64,000 bases of DNA from Winslowiella toletana. GTDB lineage: Bacteria; Pseudomonadota; Gammaproteobacteria; Enterobacterales; Enterobacteriaceae. This document shows, piece by piece, positions 19,135 through 28,082 of the stretch (positions within the stretch are counted from its first letter, which is position 1; each line of letters starts with the position of its first letter). The stretch covers positions 4,216,001 to 4,280,000 of the forward strand of contig NZ_CP134152.1 of NCBI RefSeq assembly GCF_032164335.1. The letters run 5' to 3'. A program made the translations under genes and the position numbers. Under the pieces are notes generated by a model. It saw only the letters and a list, made by a program, of their open reading frames with translations. It ran no database searches and was not told the DNA's origin.

Positions 19135-19829
19135 CCCGTATAATTATATTATCAACATTATTCACCTGCAGGGTATGAGGTGTAAGAAGCGGCGTTCTAA
19201 CCGGATTGCTATTATTTTTATAGCTATATCATTCGTTACACGCTAAGTGTCTTATACTTATTATCAAGCGCAATTTCCCTGAAAGTCCGGATTTAAGGCG
19301 GCGAACAATCTTGCTGTTAGCATCGTATTATTCCTGACGGAAAATTGCCCTCTCCAGCATACGTTGATGTTTGACGCCGTGTTGCCGCAGCGTTAACACT
19401 GTACTGCTGCGCAATCTGTGCAGCGTGTCACGCCTTGAGTAGGCGACCGCCAGCGAATATCAACCAACGAAACTAGTTACATTCACTTAACTTTTGATTG
19501 CGCATTTTTTCCATCCCCACCCCCTTTTTCACGCTTTTCTTTTTAATAACTTCTTGTATTTGATCATTATGCGATCATAACCACAATTTTGAAAGGGTTT
19601 ATCGACTTCGTTTACGAAGCGTTTATGTATAATTAATTCTTATTTCTTTAATTATTCTGTTGATTTGTGACTAAGGGGAGGAGAGATAGACTGAACTTGA
19701 CCCGCCATCTCCAGACAGCTTTTGTATCTTAAGTTAACGATACCCGCTGGCGCCGATGTTCCCTTGGGAGTCGCTTCTCTGACGATGTGATTAAGCTTTA
19801 TACGCCATTGATCGACAGGGAGTTGATCT
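19135..19829. other. Intergenic, AT-rich, no intact gene
   Basis: Leader of the aminotransferase operon on the left. The minus strand around 19,270-19,440 has short coding-like stretches broken by stops that faintly recall transposase helix-turn-helix sequence, but too little to name. An imperfect dyad (TGATC and GATCA arms) sits near 19,561-19,577. Otherwise I see nothing. Confidence 0.5.
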
Positions 19830-19970
19830 GGCGCTGCTGTAAATAAATGGGTGTGGTAAAATTTTTCGACTCCTTTTGCTGGCGGAGCAGCACATGAACC
19901 CATTCAAAGGCCGCATTTTCAGCTAAAGCCCTGCGGGCGGTACGCTGGTATTACAAATATGGCATCAACA
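19830..19970 (+). mobile_element. IS6-family (IS26-like) insertion sequence, left-end remnant
   Basis: The sequence at 19830-19843 (GGCGCTGCTGTAAA) matches the IS26 terminal inverted repeat at 11 of 14 positions. It is followed at the right distance by CCTTTTGCTG and an ATG at 19894 starting a MNPFKGR peptide, the start of IS6-family transposases. A one-base deletion shortly after breaks the frame; a shifted frame continues with AVRWYYKYGI, and similarity then ends. The rest of the transposase and the right end are gone, so this is an old immobile fragment. Comparison is with the remembered IS26 sequence. Confidence 0.75.
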
Positions 19971-20099
19971 TCGACTTACTATTGGTTTTATCAAATGGTC
20001 AGAAATCGAGGCAGATGGGATTACAAGCAATTCAATCCCTACTTCGCCAACTTTGGAAATTTTAATTTTGGGGCAGCAGGTATCGCTGCGGGAATACCA

Positions 20100-20261
20100 G
20101 AGAACATCTTGCTGATGGGCGCTGGATGAGCTTAAAGCCATGCAGGAACATCTAAGCCCGAGTGGGGAAACTGGTATTAAAAGCCTCCTTATGGTGATGA
20201 CCCAACCGACCAACGTTATATCAGTGAAGGGATTGAGTATGCGCGCCAGAACGGTTATTAA
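20100..20261 (+). pseudogene. Frameshifted tail of an unknown gene
   Basis: Two frames joined by a shift near 20,180 read as protein: DELKAMQEHLSPSGETGIK, then PPYGDDPTDQRYISEGIEYA and a TAA at 20259-20261. The tail overlaps the start of the next small gene by 23 bp, as co-translated pairs often do. This looks like the end of a lost upstream partner. I do not recognise the family. Confidence 0.4.
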
Positions 20262-20688
20262 ATGGATGCATAGTCTTTTGACTATGTTTCTATTAATTCT
20301 GGTCGTTGGTTTCGTGTATCTGAATCGTACAGACGATACGCGCTCAGAGGACGAGCTACAACATGTCTATAAGATTAATGACTGCCTGTGGCTTTATACC
20401 ACTAAAAACAGAGAGGGTGACGCTACCGCACCCATTATATATCGCTTTTATGTGAGCGATGAAATTACAGGAAGCGATAAGGAAATTATCAAAAAATTGA
20501 ATAATGGAGTACCATTTCTTGTAGGAAGTGGCAGCATAAGTAAAATAAGTTTTGTTGAAAATGACAACCTTAGTGTCAAATATAGCGGAGAAGTTTATTC
20601 GCTAAGTGACACTATCAGTTATTCGATACGCGGCCAGCAGATTAATGCCCACATCTCATATCATATCATATCATATCATATTAATTAG
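20239..20688 (+). CDS. Small membrane-anchored hypothetical protein (immunity-like layout)
   Basis: About 149 residues. A basic N-terminus (MRARTVIKWMH) is followed by one transmembrane helix (residues ~12-28) and then a soluble, Asp/Ser/Tyr-rich domain that should face the periplasm. The ATG at 20239 is chosen because it precedes the membrane helix and overlaps the end of an upstream decayed frame; the frame stays open further upstream without plausible protein sequence. The C-terminus, ISYHIISYHIN, is encoded by a 5-base repeat and looks like a duplicated ISYHI. Small membrane-anchored proteins overlapping the end of a longer gene are a common layout for immunity proteins of secreted toxins, but no family was recognised. 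Confidence 0.6.
   Translation: MRARTVIKWMHSLLTMFLLILVVGFVYLNRTDDTRSEDELQHVYKINDCLWLYTTKNREGDATAPIIYRFYVSDEITGSDKEIIKKLNNGVPFLVGSGSISKISFVENDNLSVKYSGEVYSLSDTISYSIRGQQINAHISYHIISYHIN
20656..20680. repeat. Pentanucleotide microsatellite (TCATA)x5
   Basis: Five perfect tandem copies of TCATA just before the stop codon of the small membrane protein. Slippage by one unit would change the last residues and move the stop codon. Confidence 0.9.
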
Positions 20689-21061
20689 CGCCTCACGGAG
20701 CTCGTTGTTCAATGCCGCCAGCACTGAAAGCAACAGTCAGCACTGTCGGCGTTTATTGTTATAACGGATTAATTCTCAGGCGCACAGTAAGTGCCCAGCC
20801 TGAACCGATCTGCTACCCAGAGCCTGACATCGTAAACTATCTCCTTCAGTTTTTTCCGGTCTGATTTCTCACAAAGAGATAGTCCAACACATCCTAAAAT
20901 TTGATGTGGTAAATAAATTCATTCTGGCAGTGAAACACTCAATACAAAACTCGCCTTGAGGAAGATAGTAAATGCGTAAAACCTTCACTCCGAATACAGG
21001 CTCCGGCGGTTATATGAAGGTATCGCTGCCCTGACTGATAATTTGGGGTGTAATCATGCAA

Positions 21062-21214
21062 TCAGGAAATCGAGACTTTCGCCGCATCCTCTGCCATCCT
21101 GAAATCTTTATTCAAATCTTTTTTTAACGCAAAGCGCGTAAACGTCAGTAAACTGATACCGTTATATTCCTCAACCAAATCAAAAACAGCTTTTTCGATA
21201 TCACTATCAATCAT
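21062..21214 (-). pseudogene. Truncated DUF1493-like small protein
   Basis: A 50-residue frame starting MIDSDIEKAVFDLVEEYNG, with a GAAG ribosome-binding site before the ATG at 21214. It reads like the N-terminal half of enterobacterial DUF1493 proteins (acyl-carrier-like helical fold): a Val/Phe-Glu-Glu-Tyr-Asn-Gly helix, then a DLNKDFRM-EDAA segment. Family members run to about 100 residues; this one stops just after EDAA, so the helix following the loop is missing. The surrounding 20,689-21,061 hold no other gene that I can see. Confidence 0.45.
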
Positions 21215-21346
21215 AATATATCTTCATTATCAACAATTCGGTTTAAGTCCAATTAAACCTGCAGCTTAAAAGAAATATCCACACCTATTACCGCTTTTGA
21301 CCCGCCGTTATTCATTACCCACGCGTTATAAACGCAGCGACAGCCA

Positions 21347-21375
21347 AAGAGAGGCGCGGCAGAAGTGCCTCTCTT
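21347..21375 (-). terminator. Hairpin terminator after the MEKHLA gene
   Basis: Perfect 9-bp arms AAGAGAGGC and GCCTCTCTT, 14 bases past the stop of the leftward MEKHLA gene. It is the likely end of the adhesin/secretion/ThDP transcription unit. The U-tract is short. Confidence 0.6.
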
Positions 21376-21388
21376 CCCAAGGTAAAGC

Positions 21389-21853
21389 TTAAATAAGCCA
21401 TTGCCCGTCGTGCGGCTGCGGCCAGAACAGTGCGGCCTGGCCTCGTGAGGCTCTCTGCTCATCGTAAACCTGCCAGACGATGCCATCATAAATCATAAAG
21501 CGCTTACCCTGACTGTCGATACGCGGCCCCTGGTAGTTATCAGCGATACCGTTTTGATCAACAATATCAAGTAACCTCTTCCGCTCTTCCCGATCCTCTT
21601 CCGATGCACTGAAGCGCGAAGGCATGCCAAGCATCTGTGGTTGCGTATAATTAAAGCAGCGTAGTGCGCAATGATTAGCATAGATAAATCGTGGATCCTC
21701 ACTGCCGTCATGGGCCAGTAAGCTGTAAGGAGCATCAGCGTGCAACCAGCTTAGTCGATCGGCTATCCCTGCAGGAGTGAGCAACGGAGCACCACGATGA
21801 ACGCGGAAACTGTTATCAATCAGTATCAGTAGTGCACGCATTTCCTCTGTCAT
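21389..21853 (-). CDS. MEKHLA domain protein
   Basis: 154 residues matching the MEKHLA domain (a PAS-like fold also found at the end of plant HD-ZIP III proteins). Characteristic stretches are the helical start with LIDNSFRVHRG, FIYANHCALRCFNYT, the MPSRFSA segment and a C-terminal IYDGIVWQVYDE strand pair. Bacterial members are soluble, stand-alone and of unknown function; PAS relatives bind small ligands. It begins 8 bp after the stop of the ThDP enzyme with an AGGA leader, so the two are surely co-transcribed. A sensor or binding partner of that enzyme is possible but unproven. Confidence 0.8.
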   Translation of the reverse strand: MTEEMRALLILIDNSFRVHRGAPLLTPAGIADRLSWLHADAPYSLLAHDGSEDPRFIYANHCALRCFNYTQPQMLGMPSRFSASEEDREERKRLLDIVDQNGIADNYQGPRIDSQGKRFMIYDGIVWQVYDEQRASRGQAALFWPQPHDGQWLI

Positions 21854-21861
21854 AATTTGTC

Positions 21862-23586
21862 CTATAGGTTTTTTACCCGGGGATTAGTACCCAGCACATG
21901 CGCAGGGTCGACCAGAACTTCAATCAACATAGAAACGCTGCCGGGTGTTCGACATTTAGCAAGTAGCGAATGCAGATTAGACAGGTCAACCGCCAAGCGC
22001 TCCGCCTGCCAGCCTGAGGCGCGAGCCAGTGCACAGTAATCCAGCGGCCGCACTTCTGCATGATAGTTTCGAGGATCAACGTCCGGCAAAATTTGTGTTA
22101 ATCCCTGTTCGACGATGGAAAATCGAGAGTTATTTAGCAGAAAGAGAGTTAAGCCAAGATCGCGCGCCTCTCCCATTGAACCGGCAAACAGTCGAAAACA
22201 TCCATCTCCGGTAAACACAAATACGGCACTGTTCGGGCTGGCCAGCCGGGCTCCAATCGCCGCGCCGAAAGCCCCCCCCATCGCTGAACCCCGATAGAGA
22301 GAGAAAAAACGAATGCGATCGTTAGGGCGCTGTGTAACATACTGGCGATCTTTATAGGCCAGACACACATCATCAAATCCGAGTGAGTTTTCCGGCCACC
22401 AGGCATCAAGCCGCTGATAAAGTTCGGCCATATTGACATACCCCGCTTCCGGTTGAGTAAGAGGAAGGGCATTCAGATAATCAGGGGCGATATCAGCCGG
22501 GATATTGCCAAATGGCTCGCTGCGCCCTTCATCAGTCAAGGAACGGAGCAGGCTATCCAGCGGAGCATGGACATGATGATATTCGCCCGTTGCGAAATGG
22601 CTGAAACTGTTGTCTATCTGGCCGTAGGCGCCGCGAATATTACTGAGGTAAAAAGTGTTGGCGGCACTGAATTTTTTTAGATTGGCCGTATATTCATCCG
22701 GGCAGGCACCCAAAATCATCAGCACATCATTCTCACCCAGATTTTCATACAGCGAGAGACTGCTGTCATTGCCACCAAAGGAGATATAGCCATAGCCGTA
22801 AGGGTTAGATCTGCTCACCGCATTCGCACCATTAATGCTCCAGATGGCTTTAGCGTGTAACACCTGGCACAGCTGCTCAGTCATCTGTGACGCCTGCTTA
22901 TAGCGCGCCATCTCCTCGCCAACCAGAATAACCAGATGCTTATCGGATACCGCCTGACGGAATTGAGTAAGAAACACGGCAATATCATCAGTCTCTGCCG
23001 GTTCAGGAGGCGACAAGGGGGGAGATGAGGCAGGCACCCGTTCGACAAGTGCCTCATGCATCAGCACTAACACTACCGGTTTTGCATTATCAAGCTGGCG
23101 GCGCGCCTGGGTCAAAGTGCTCGCCAGCGTACTGATATTATCAAGCAGGAATACGCCATCAGGGCACTCCGCGCGCAGCTGTTCTGGCACATTGCTGCCA
23201 TGGCGCGTGGTATCCTGCAGTGGGGCCAATCCTTCCGTCGCTGCACCCGATAAGGGCACTAAATAAACTGCTGGAATATCATGAAGTTTTGCATCACTTA
23301 GCCCGCAAGTCAGCAGCTTTGTGGCGGCACCACTGGTTGCAACCGCAGCTGCCATCTTTCCACTGGCTAAGTAGTATCCAAGAGGGACAAAGCCCGCGCT
23401 GTATTCACCAAGGGTGAATAATGCTGCTCTTCCATCAACGTCCGCATCAAATGGCGGAAAGTGCTTGAGAAAATGAATTACACCGCCGCCAGTAACACCA
23501 CTGTAAAGTGTTATGCCCCATTCACCTAAACGACTGACTAAAAGATCATAACCATTACCTGTTGGTGTTGCGGATGTCGAATTCAT
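21862..23586 (-). CDS. Thiamine diphosphate-dependent enzyme (decarboxylase/synthase type, unknown substrate)
   Basis: 574 residues with the usual Pyr-middle-PP domain order. The Pyr domain carries the probable cofactor-activating Glu in LGEYSAGF (about residue 67). The PP domain carries the ThDP/Mg motif beginning GDGCF (near 460) and ending in LLNN. Family members decarboxylate 2-oxo acids or make acyloins; the substrate here cannot be named. The FAD-binding motif of acetolactate synthase is not evident. An ideal AGGAGG precedes the ATG at 23586. It follows the SGNH gene by 76 bp without an obvious terminator and is coupled to a MEKHLA gene. It may be part of the adhesin locus or an independent pair that landed there. 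Confidence 0.8.
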   Translation of the reverse strand: MNSTSATPTGNGYDLLVSRLGEWGITLYSGVTGGGVIHFLKHFPPFDADVDGRAALFTLGEYSAGFVPLGYYLASGKMAAAVATSGAATKLLTCGLSDAKLHDIPAVYLVPLSGAATEGLAPLQDTTRHGSNVPEQLRAECPDGVFLLDNISTLASTLTQARRQLDNAKPVVLVLMHEALVERVPASSPPLSPPEPAETDDIAVFLTQFRQAVSDKHLVILVGEEMARYKQASQMTEQLCQVLHAKAIWSINGANAVSRSNPYGYGYISFGGNDSSLSLYENLGENDVLMILGACPDEYTANLKKFSAANTFYLSNIRGAYGQIDNSFSHFATGEYHHVHAPLDSLLRSLTDEGRSEPFGNIPADIAPDYLNALPLTQPEAGYVNMAELYQRLDAWWPENSLGFDDVCLAYKDRQYVTQRPNDRIRFFSLYRGSAMGGAFGAAIGARLASPNSAVFVFTGDGCFRLFAGSMGEARDLGLTLFLLNNSRFSIVEQGLTQILPDVDPRNYHAEVRPLDYCALARASGWQAERLAVDLSNLHSLLAKCRTPGSVSMLIEVLVDPAHVLGTNPRVKNL

Positions 23587-23662
23587 CGAACCTCCTGGCT
23601 GAATCAGACTTCAACAGCTGATTATCACCATCAATTATATTAGTGCTGAAATAGCCGTGTTT

Positions 23663-25204
23663 TTATTCTCTGCCAAGACTGAACGTTTCCCACAGGCTTA
23701 TTTTAGCGGCATTAAAACTAAAGCCGTTATTTACGTTCACTTTGTAACATCTCAGATAAACGTCATTGATGCCAAACGCGTATTTATTGCCTTTTAATCC
23801 GAACAGGCTGACCTTATCCGCGATATAGTCACCCAGATCGAAACGTTTGTTCTCTCTTAATACGTGATTTTCGGCAAGGCCAATACCATTTTTATAGCAG
23901 CTTAACGGCACGCTAATCCCCGCCAACTTCACGCTGAAAACCACCTGCTGATTGTCAACCATGGCGATTGTTACTGGTAGCAGCGGATTGGGATAAATTG
24001 CCGTCAGATTTTTATCAATGCTGATGCATTTCTGCAAAACCGTATCGTACAGCATCACATAGCCATGCGAAGATGTGATAAGCAATTGATCATCAAGGGA
24101 CGCTTTCAATCCGTCAATCACCGCTTTATTAATTTTCAGGTTTACCAGGTGGGTAATTCTGCGAGCATCGAAAGTCTGACGCACATCTTTTACCCATTTA
24201 GTGCCGGAAGGCCGCCAGAAGCACAGCGTTGAGATCGATAGTACCGGATGTTCTGCAATTTTCTTGCTGACCTGCGGATGATAAGTCAGCGGTACGCTGC
24301 TATCCGTCGGCGCTTCGTAGTCAATCACAATTCTGTCGATTTGCGTGTTGACCGGAGAGGGAATAAATATTTTCAGAAAGCTGGATAAATCAATATCACG
24401 ATACAGCGAAATAGATGCAGCGGTTTCATGACCACTCATCAATTTCAGATGTGATTTGGTGTTTTTCTTATTAATATAAAATCCGATCAGCGTCATTGGT
24501 TCAGAAATTTTAATCTCATCGTCCTGATTGAGAAATGCAAAAGTTTCCTGGAATAACGAGTTTTTTATTTCATATTTTTTATCTTCAGCATACTCTTCTG
24601 AGACATTGCGAATAATGAAATTTTCACTGTAATTAACATTATCACTCATAAAGCCCAGAGAACTTTTACTTTGCTCGTCTTCCAGCACCTGTGCAACCAT
24701 ACTACCAATAAAGTTGGCAATAAACTCGGTGGGATGCGGATCCATATCATATAAATTATCAATCAGCGAATTTGAGAATGCGTTAATATTTTCAATGATA
24801 TGTTTAAAACATAAGAACTGTGCTCCCAGCCGCCTGGCCAGCATTTCGCGGGTACGGTAAATGATAGTGGTATTATGCAATGTTGCCAGCAAAGGAATGG
24901 CGATAATAACCAGTTTGGTCTGGCTGGCAATGGTCGACAGGAATTCAAAATAGATATCATTATAGAAATTATAATTTTTAAATGAATTCGTTTTTAAAAA
25001 GTACTCTTCATCATTCGGCAAACTGTCAAAAAACACATAGTCGTAAACGGAGAAATCCATACGGGCAAACACCGAAAACTGTAAGCCGGGCGACGCACCG
25101 ATAGATAAGTTACTCACCTCAGAATCGACCAGACGATCGGACAATCCTTTGACCCAGCCGTTGCGGCGTACTGAATTCGATGTTCCTAAGATTAAAATTT
25201 TCAT
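23663..25204 (-). CDS. SGNH-like protein, Asp2-like by context (candidate glycan O-acetyltransferase/esterase)
   Basis: About 513 residues. The first ~170 look like an SGNH/GDSL hydrolase domain: block I ILGTSNS (Ser9 or Ser11 as possible nucleophile), a Gly-containing NLSIGASPG segment near 36, and a C-terminal DMDPHPTEF motif (Asp153/155, His157), close to but not exactly the usual DxxH. The remaining ~340 residues are beta-rich and unrecognised. The ATG at 25204 is preceded by GGAGAAGG; the TTG one codon upstream is unlikely. It starts 16 bp after the glycosyltransferase stop. In Gram-positive SRR adhesin systems the SGNH protein Asp2 O-acetylates adhesin GlcNAc; a similar job here is inferred from context only. 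Confidence 0.6.
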   Translation of the reverse strand: MKILILGTSNSVRRNGWVKGLSDRLVDSEVSNLSIGASPGLQFSVFARMDFSVYDYVFFDSLPNDEEYFLKTNSFKNYNFYNDIYFEFLSTIASQTKLVIIAIPLLATLHNTTIIYRTREMLARRLGAQFLCFKHIIENINAFSNSLIDNLYDMDPHPTEFIANFIGSMVAQVLEDEQSKSSLGFMSDNVNYSENFIIRNVSEEYAEDKKYEIKNSLFQETFAFLNQDDEIKISEPMTLIGFYINKKNTKSHLKLMSGHETAASISLYRDIDLSSFLKIFIPSPVNTQIDRIVIDYEAPTDSSVPLTYHPQVSKKIAEHPVLSISTLCFWRPSGTKWVKDVRQTFDARRITHLVNLKINKAVIDGLKASLDDQLLITSSHGYVMLYDTVLQKCISIDKNLTAIYPNPLLPVTIAMVDNQQVVFSVKLAGISVPLSCYKNGIGLAENHVLRENKRFDLGDYIADKVSLFGLKGNKYAFGINDVYLRCYKVNVNNGFSFNAAKISLWETFSLGRE

Positions 25205-25220
25205 CAAAGCACCTTCTCCG

Positions 25221-26831
25221 TTATACCGCTGAGTTATTATTATTGCGACTTATCTCAACCTGCATAAATAACTCACCCCAACGTTGGGAGAAGTCATTAG
25301 CCGTATAATTCTTTGCCAGCTTAGCGGCATTTTTTTGCATCGCCTTCAGGCCTTTACGATCTTTTAAAGCGCTAATCACCGACTGTGCGAATTGCTCATC
25401 CTGTTTATCTTCGACCAGAAAACCATTAACACCATCAACAATCATTTCCTCGGGGCCGTAATTAATTTTGTAGGAAACCACCGGACACTGATTTGCCAGT
25501 GCTTCCATTATCACCAGCCCATAACCCTCAGAGCGACTGGTAAACAGCATCAGATCGGCTGACTGATAGACTAAATCAACACTTTCGGTGTATTCACAGA
25601 TCTCAACATGGTTCGACAAATCATACTGCTCTATTGCCGCCTGCATTTTTGCCAGCTCGGAACCATAACCGTACAGCTTTAACGAGGCTTCCGGGATCGC
25701 CTGCACCACCCGGGAGAAGATGCGGATCAACTCCGGCAACCTTTTAACCGGATCAAAGCGCCCGACAGAGATGCAGCTAAAGGGCTTACGTTCGGCATTA
25801 TATTTTGCGATTTTTTTATCATAAACATGAGGTATTTCAACGCTGACATTATTGAATTTAAAGCGTTCCTCAGCCTCTTGCTTCTGCTTTTTAGTCAGAA
25901 AAACCAGCGCATCCAGTTGATGGGCATTGTCAAAATAGTGCTTATAGTGGCTGTTTACCCGCGAATGACTGTCCGCTGGGTTAACATAATGAGCAGCATG
26001 AATAGTACCGATATAAACATAGTTCGGTTTTTTATGCAAAAATAATGCCTGACTAAAATAAATCGCCCGATCAATAATAAAGTAGTAAAGCGTGTCATCG
26101 CGATTGTAGAAGGTGTCCAGTGCATGCAGAAACAGTTCTTTTTCTGACGTCAGCGTGGTTTCAATGAACCCTTGCGGATTAAACAGAATGATACTTTGCA
26201 GTTCACTGGACTTGTCATCCACCTTATAATTATTAATTATTTTTAGTTTACCGTCGGCATCAAACAGTGATACTGAGGTTATTTTTCCTTCGCTGATCTG
26301 TTGAATACAGCTTAATTTCTGCGCGGCATCGTATTTAGCGCGCATAATTATTTTATTATCGTTAAAATAATTTATATAGGACAGCGAACCGTCACTGCGC
26401 GTAATCTCATATCGCTTCTCAAACTTGCCTTTCTTAAAGATAAAATTATTATTAGTATCCTGCACATAACCTTCACTGGCAACCGGAGTATACGGCTTAA
26501 TCTCTCTGCCAGCATCGACATCGCCAGGCTGAATTTTTTGAAACAGTGAGTACACATTCTGAAAGCGAACCTGTTTACTGAGCACGCCATTCTCAATCAT
26601 ATTGTTATAGACGTGGCTAAGCTCAGCATCATACTCAACCGTAAGAATGGTGACATTATAGTCGCGCTGAGCGAGAATATTAGCTCTTTTCAGCATCGCC
26701 ATGACCAGGCCATTTTTCTTTAATCCCAACCGGGGATAAAGCATGATGATCTCTTTCTTCTCGTATGCTTTGCGGTCGCTCATATTGTCACCGGTCTCTT
26801 TTGCATTATTGAATGTGCTGTACATCATCAT
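25221..26831 (-). CDS. GT-B glycosyltransferase resembling SdgA/SdgB/GtfA (candidate Ser-Asp repeat glycosyltransferase)
   Basis: 536 residues. Residues ~27-100 form the first part of a GT-B N-domain. Residues ~130-230 are a run of short strands rich in Gly/Asp/Tyr turns (FKKGKFEKRYEI, GSLSYINYF, LFDADGKLKI), like the beta-meander insertion (DUF1975) seen in GtfA, TarM, TagE and staphylococcal SdgA/SdgB. Residues ~350-510 are the GT1/GT4 donor domain, with VGRFDPVKRLP and the EX7E motif from Glu435 to Glu443. Such enzymes add alpha-linked hexoses or HexNAc to Ser-rich proteins or to teichoic acids; Gram-negatives make no teichoic acid. It sits 30 bp after the HlyD gene. The start is uncertain: three ATGs at 26831-26823, or one at 26783. 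Confidence 0.78.
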   Translation of the reverse strand: MMMYSTFNNAKETGDNMSDRKAYEKKEIIMLYPRLGLKKNGLVMAMLKRANILAQRDYNVTILTVEYDAELSHVYNNMIENGVLSKQVRFQNVYSLFQKIQPGDVDAGREIKPYTPVASEGYVQDTNNNFIFKKGKFEKRYEITRSDGSLSYINYFNDNKIIMRAKYDAAQKLSCIQQISEGKITSVSLFDADGKLKIINNYKVDDKSSELQSIILFNPQGFIETTLTSEKELFLHALDTFYNRDDTLYYFIIDRAIYFSQALFLHKKPNYVYIGTIHAAHYVNPADSHSRVNSHYKHYFDNAHQLDALVFLTKKQKQEAEERFKFNNVSVEIPHVYDKKIAKYNAERKPFSCISVGRFDPVKRLPELIRIFSRVVQAIPEASLKLYGYGSELAKMQAAIEQYDLSNHVEICEYTESVDLVYQSADLMLFTSRSEGYGLVIMEALANQCPVVSYKINYGPEEMIVDGVNGFLVEDKQDEQFAQSVISALKDRKGLKAMQKNAAKLAKNYTANDFSQRWGELFMQVEISRNNNNSAV

Positions 26832-26861
26832 TTCTACGTTATTCCTGTTACCACAGAAGCA

Positions 26862-28082
26862 TTAACGCTCGCGCAGCGCTTCTTTTACCCGATTGAAAGG
26901 CTTCACCAGATATTCCATGATGGTTTTCTGGCCGGTTTTAATATCCACCGTGGCCACCATCCCCGGCACAATCGAAAAATGATGGCCGGCTGCGTTTTGC
27001 AGATAGTCGACGTTGGTGCGGATAAACACGCGATAGTAGTAAATCTCCGGTTTGACCTCATCCTGGATCGTGTCGGGGGAAATTCCTTCTACAACGCCTT
27101 CCATGCCGCCATAAATTGCATAGTCATAAGCCGAGATTTTTACCAGCGCGCGTTGGTCGGGATGAATAAAGGCGATATCGCGCGGCGACAGGCGCGCCTC
27201 AATCAGTAAGCGATCGTCTAATGGCACGATATCCATCAGTTCGCCATTCGGTGGAATGACGCCGCCGATGGTCATCACCTTGATATTTTTTACAATGCCG
27301 CGCACCGGCGAGCGCACCGTCAGACGGGTAACCGAGTCAGCGCGGCCTTTAATCACCTCGCTCAGCGAGTCAACTTCAGCGTTGCCCTTCGCCATCTCTT
27401 CACGAGCCTGCACATAATACTGCGAATAGAGATCGGTCAGTTTCAGATCGAGGTCGGCCTTTTGCCGCTGCAGACGTAACACCTCAACGCTACTGGCCGC
27501 ACCGCTTTTTGCCAGTTTCTGCGTAATCGCCAACTCGCGACTCGCCAGCGACAGCGACTCTTTAATCCGGGCAGCTGACTCAGTGAGCTGCTCGCGGCGC
27601 GTATTGTATAAACGCGTTTCCGAAGCCAGCAGTTCAGGAAAAGCCTCTAACTCTTGCGGAAATGTTAAGGGCTGATTATTCACTTCTGCACGCAAACGCG
27701 CAGTCGCGGCCAGTGAAGCACGGTAACGCGCGGCGCTCTCTCCAACATTCGATTCGTAACGCGTCGGATCAAGCCGTGCCACCACTTGCCCTGCCTGCAC
27801 CATCGCGCCTTCATGCACGCTGAGTTCGGTCAGCACGCCGCCATCCAGCAACTGCACCACCTGTTCACGCGTGCTGGGAATCACCTTGCCACTGCCGGTA
27901 GAAACCTCATCCAGTACGCCAAACCATGCCCATACGCCCGCCGACAATAGCAGGAAAAAGGTGATAATAATGATCCGCGCCGAGCCGGTATAACTCCTGC
28001 GGCTACCCTTCTCATCATCCAGATCGTCAAGATTAAAGGGTGAAGGTGCGGTGGTGGTGGTTTCAGCGGGCAGGTTTTTCAT
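26862..28082 (-). CDS. Type I secretion membrane fusion protein (HlyD/LapC family)
   Basis: About 406 residues: a short cytoplasmic start, one transmembrane helix (~36-56), a lipoyl/barrel-sandwich half (VIPSTREQVVQLLDGG), a long periplasmic coiled-coil hairpin (~110-260), a second lipoyl half (TVRSPVRGIVKNI) and a beta-barrel end. It bridges the inner-membrane ABC transporter and the outer-membrane channel. The ATG at 28082 is preceded by AGGAGG and lies inside the end of the ABC gene (20-bp overlap); the frame extends 21 codons further up but without a ribosome-binding site. Part of the adhesin export operon. Confidence 0.92.
   Translation of the reverse strand: MKNLPAETTTTAPSPFNLDDLDDEKGSRRSYTGSARIIIITFFLLLSAGVWAWFGVLDEVSTGSGKVIPSTREQVVQLLDGGVLTELSVHEGAMVQAGQVVARLDPTRYESNVGESAARYRASLAATARLRAEVNNQPLTFPQELEAFPELLASETRLYNTRREQLTESAARIKESLSLASRELAITQKLAKSGAASSVEVLRLQRQKADLDLKLTDLYSQYYVQAREEMAKGNAEVDSLSEVIKGRADSVTRLTVRSPVRGIVKNIKVMTIGGVIPPNGELMDIVPLDDRLLIEARLSPRDIAFIHPDQRALVKISAYDYAIYGGMEGVVEGISPDTIQDEVKPEIYYYRVFIRTNVDYLQNAAGHHFSIVPGMVATVDIKTGQKTIMEYLVKPFNRVKEALRER

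Noticed and set aside
19652-19903. Leftward 83-codon frame near the IS6 remnant
   Set aside because: It crosses the IS6-family inverted repeat and transposase start in antisense and has no recognisable sequence.
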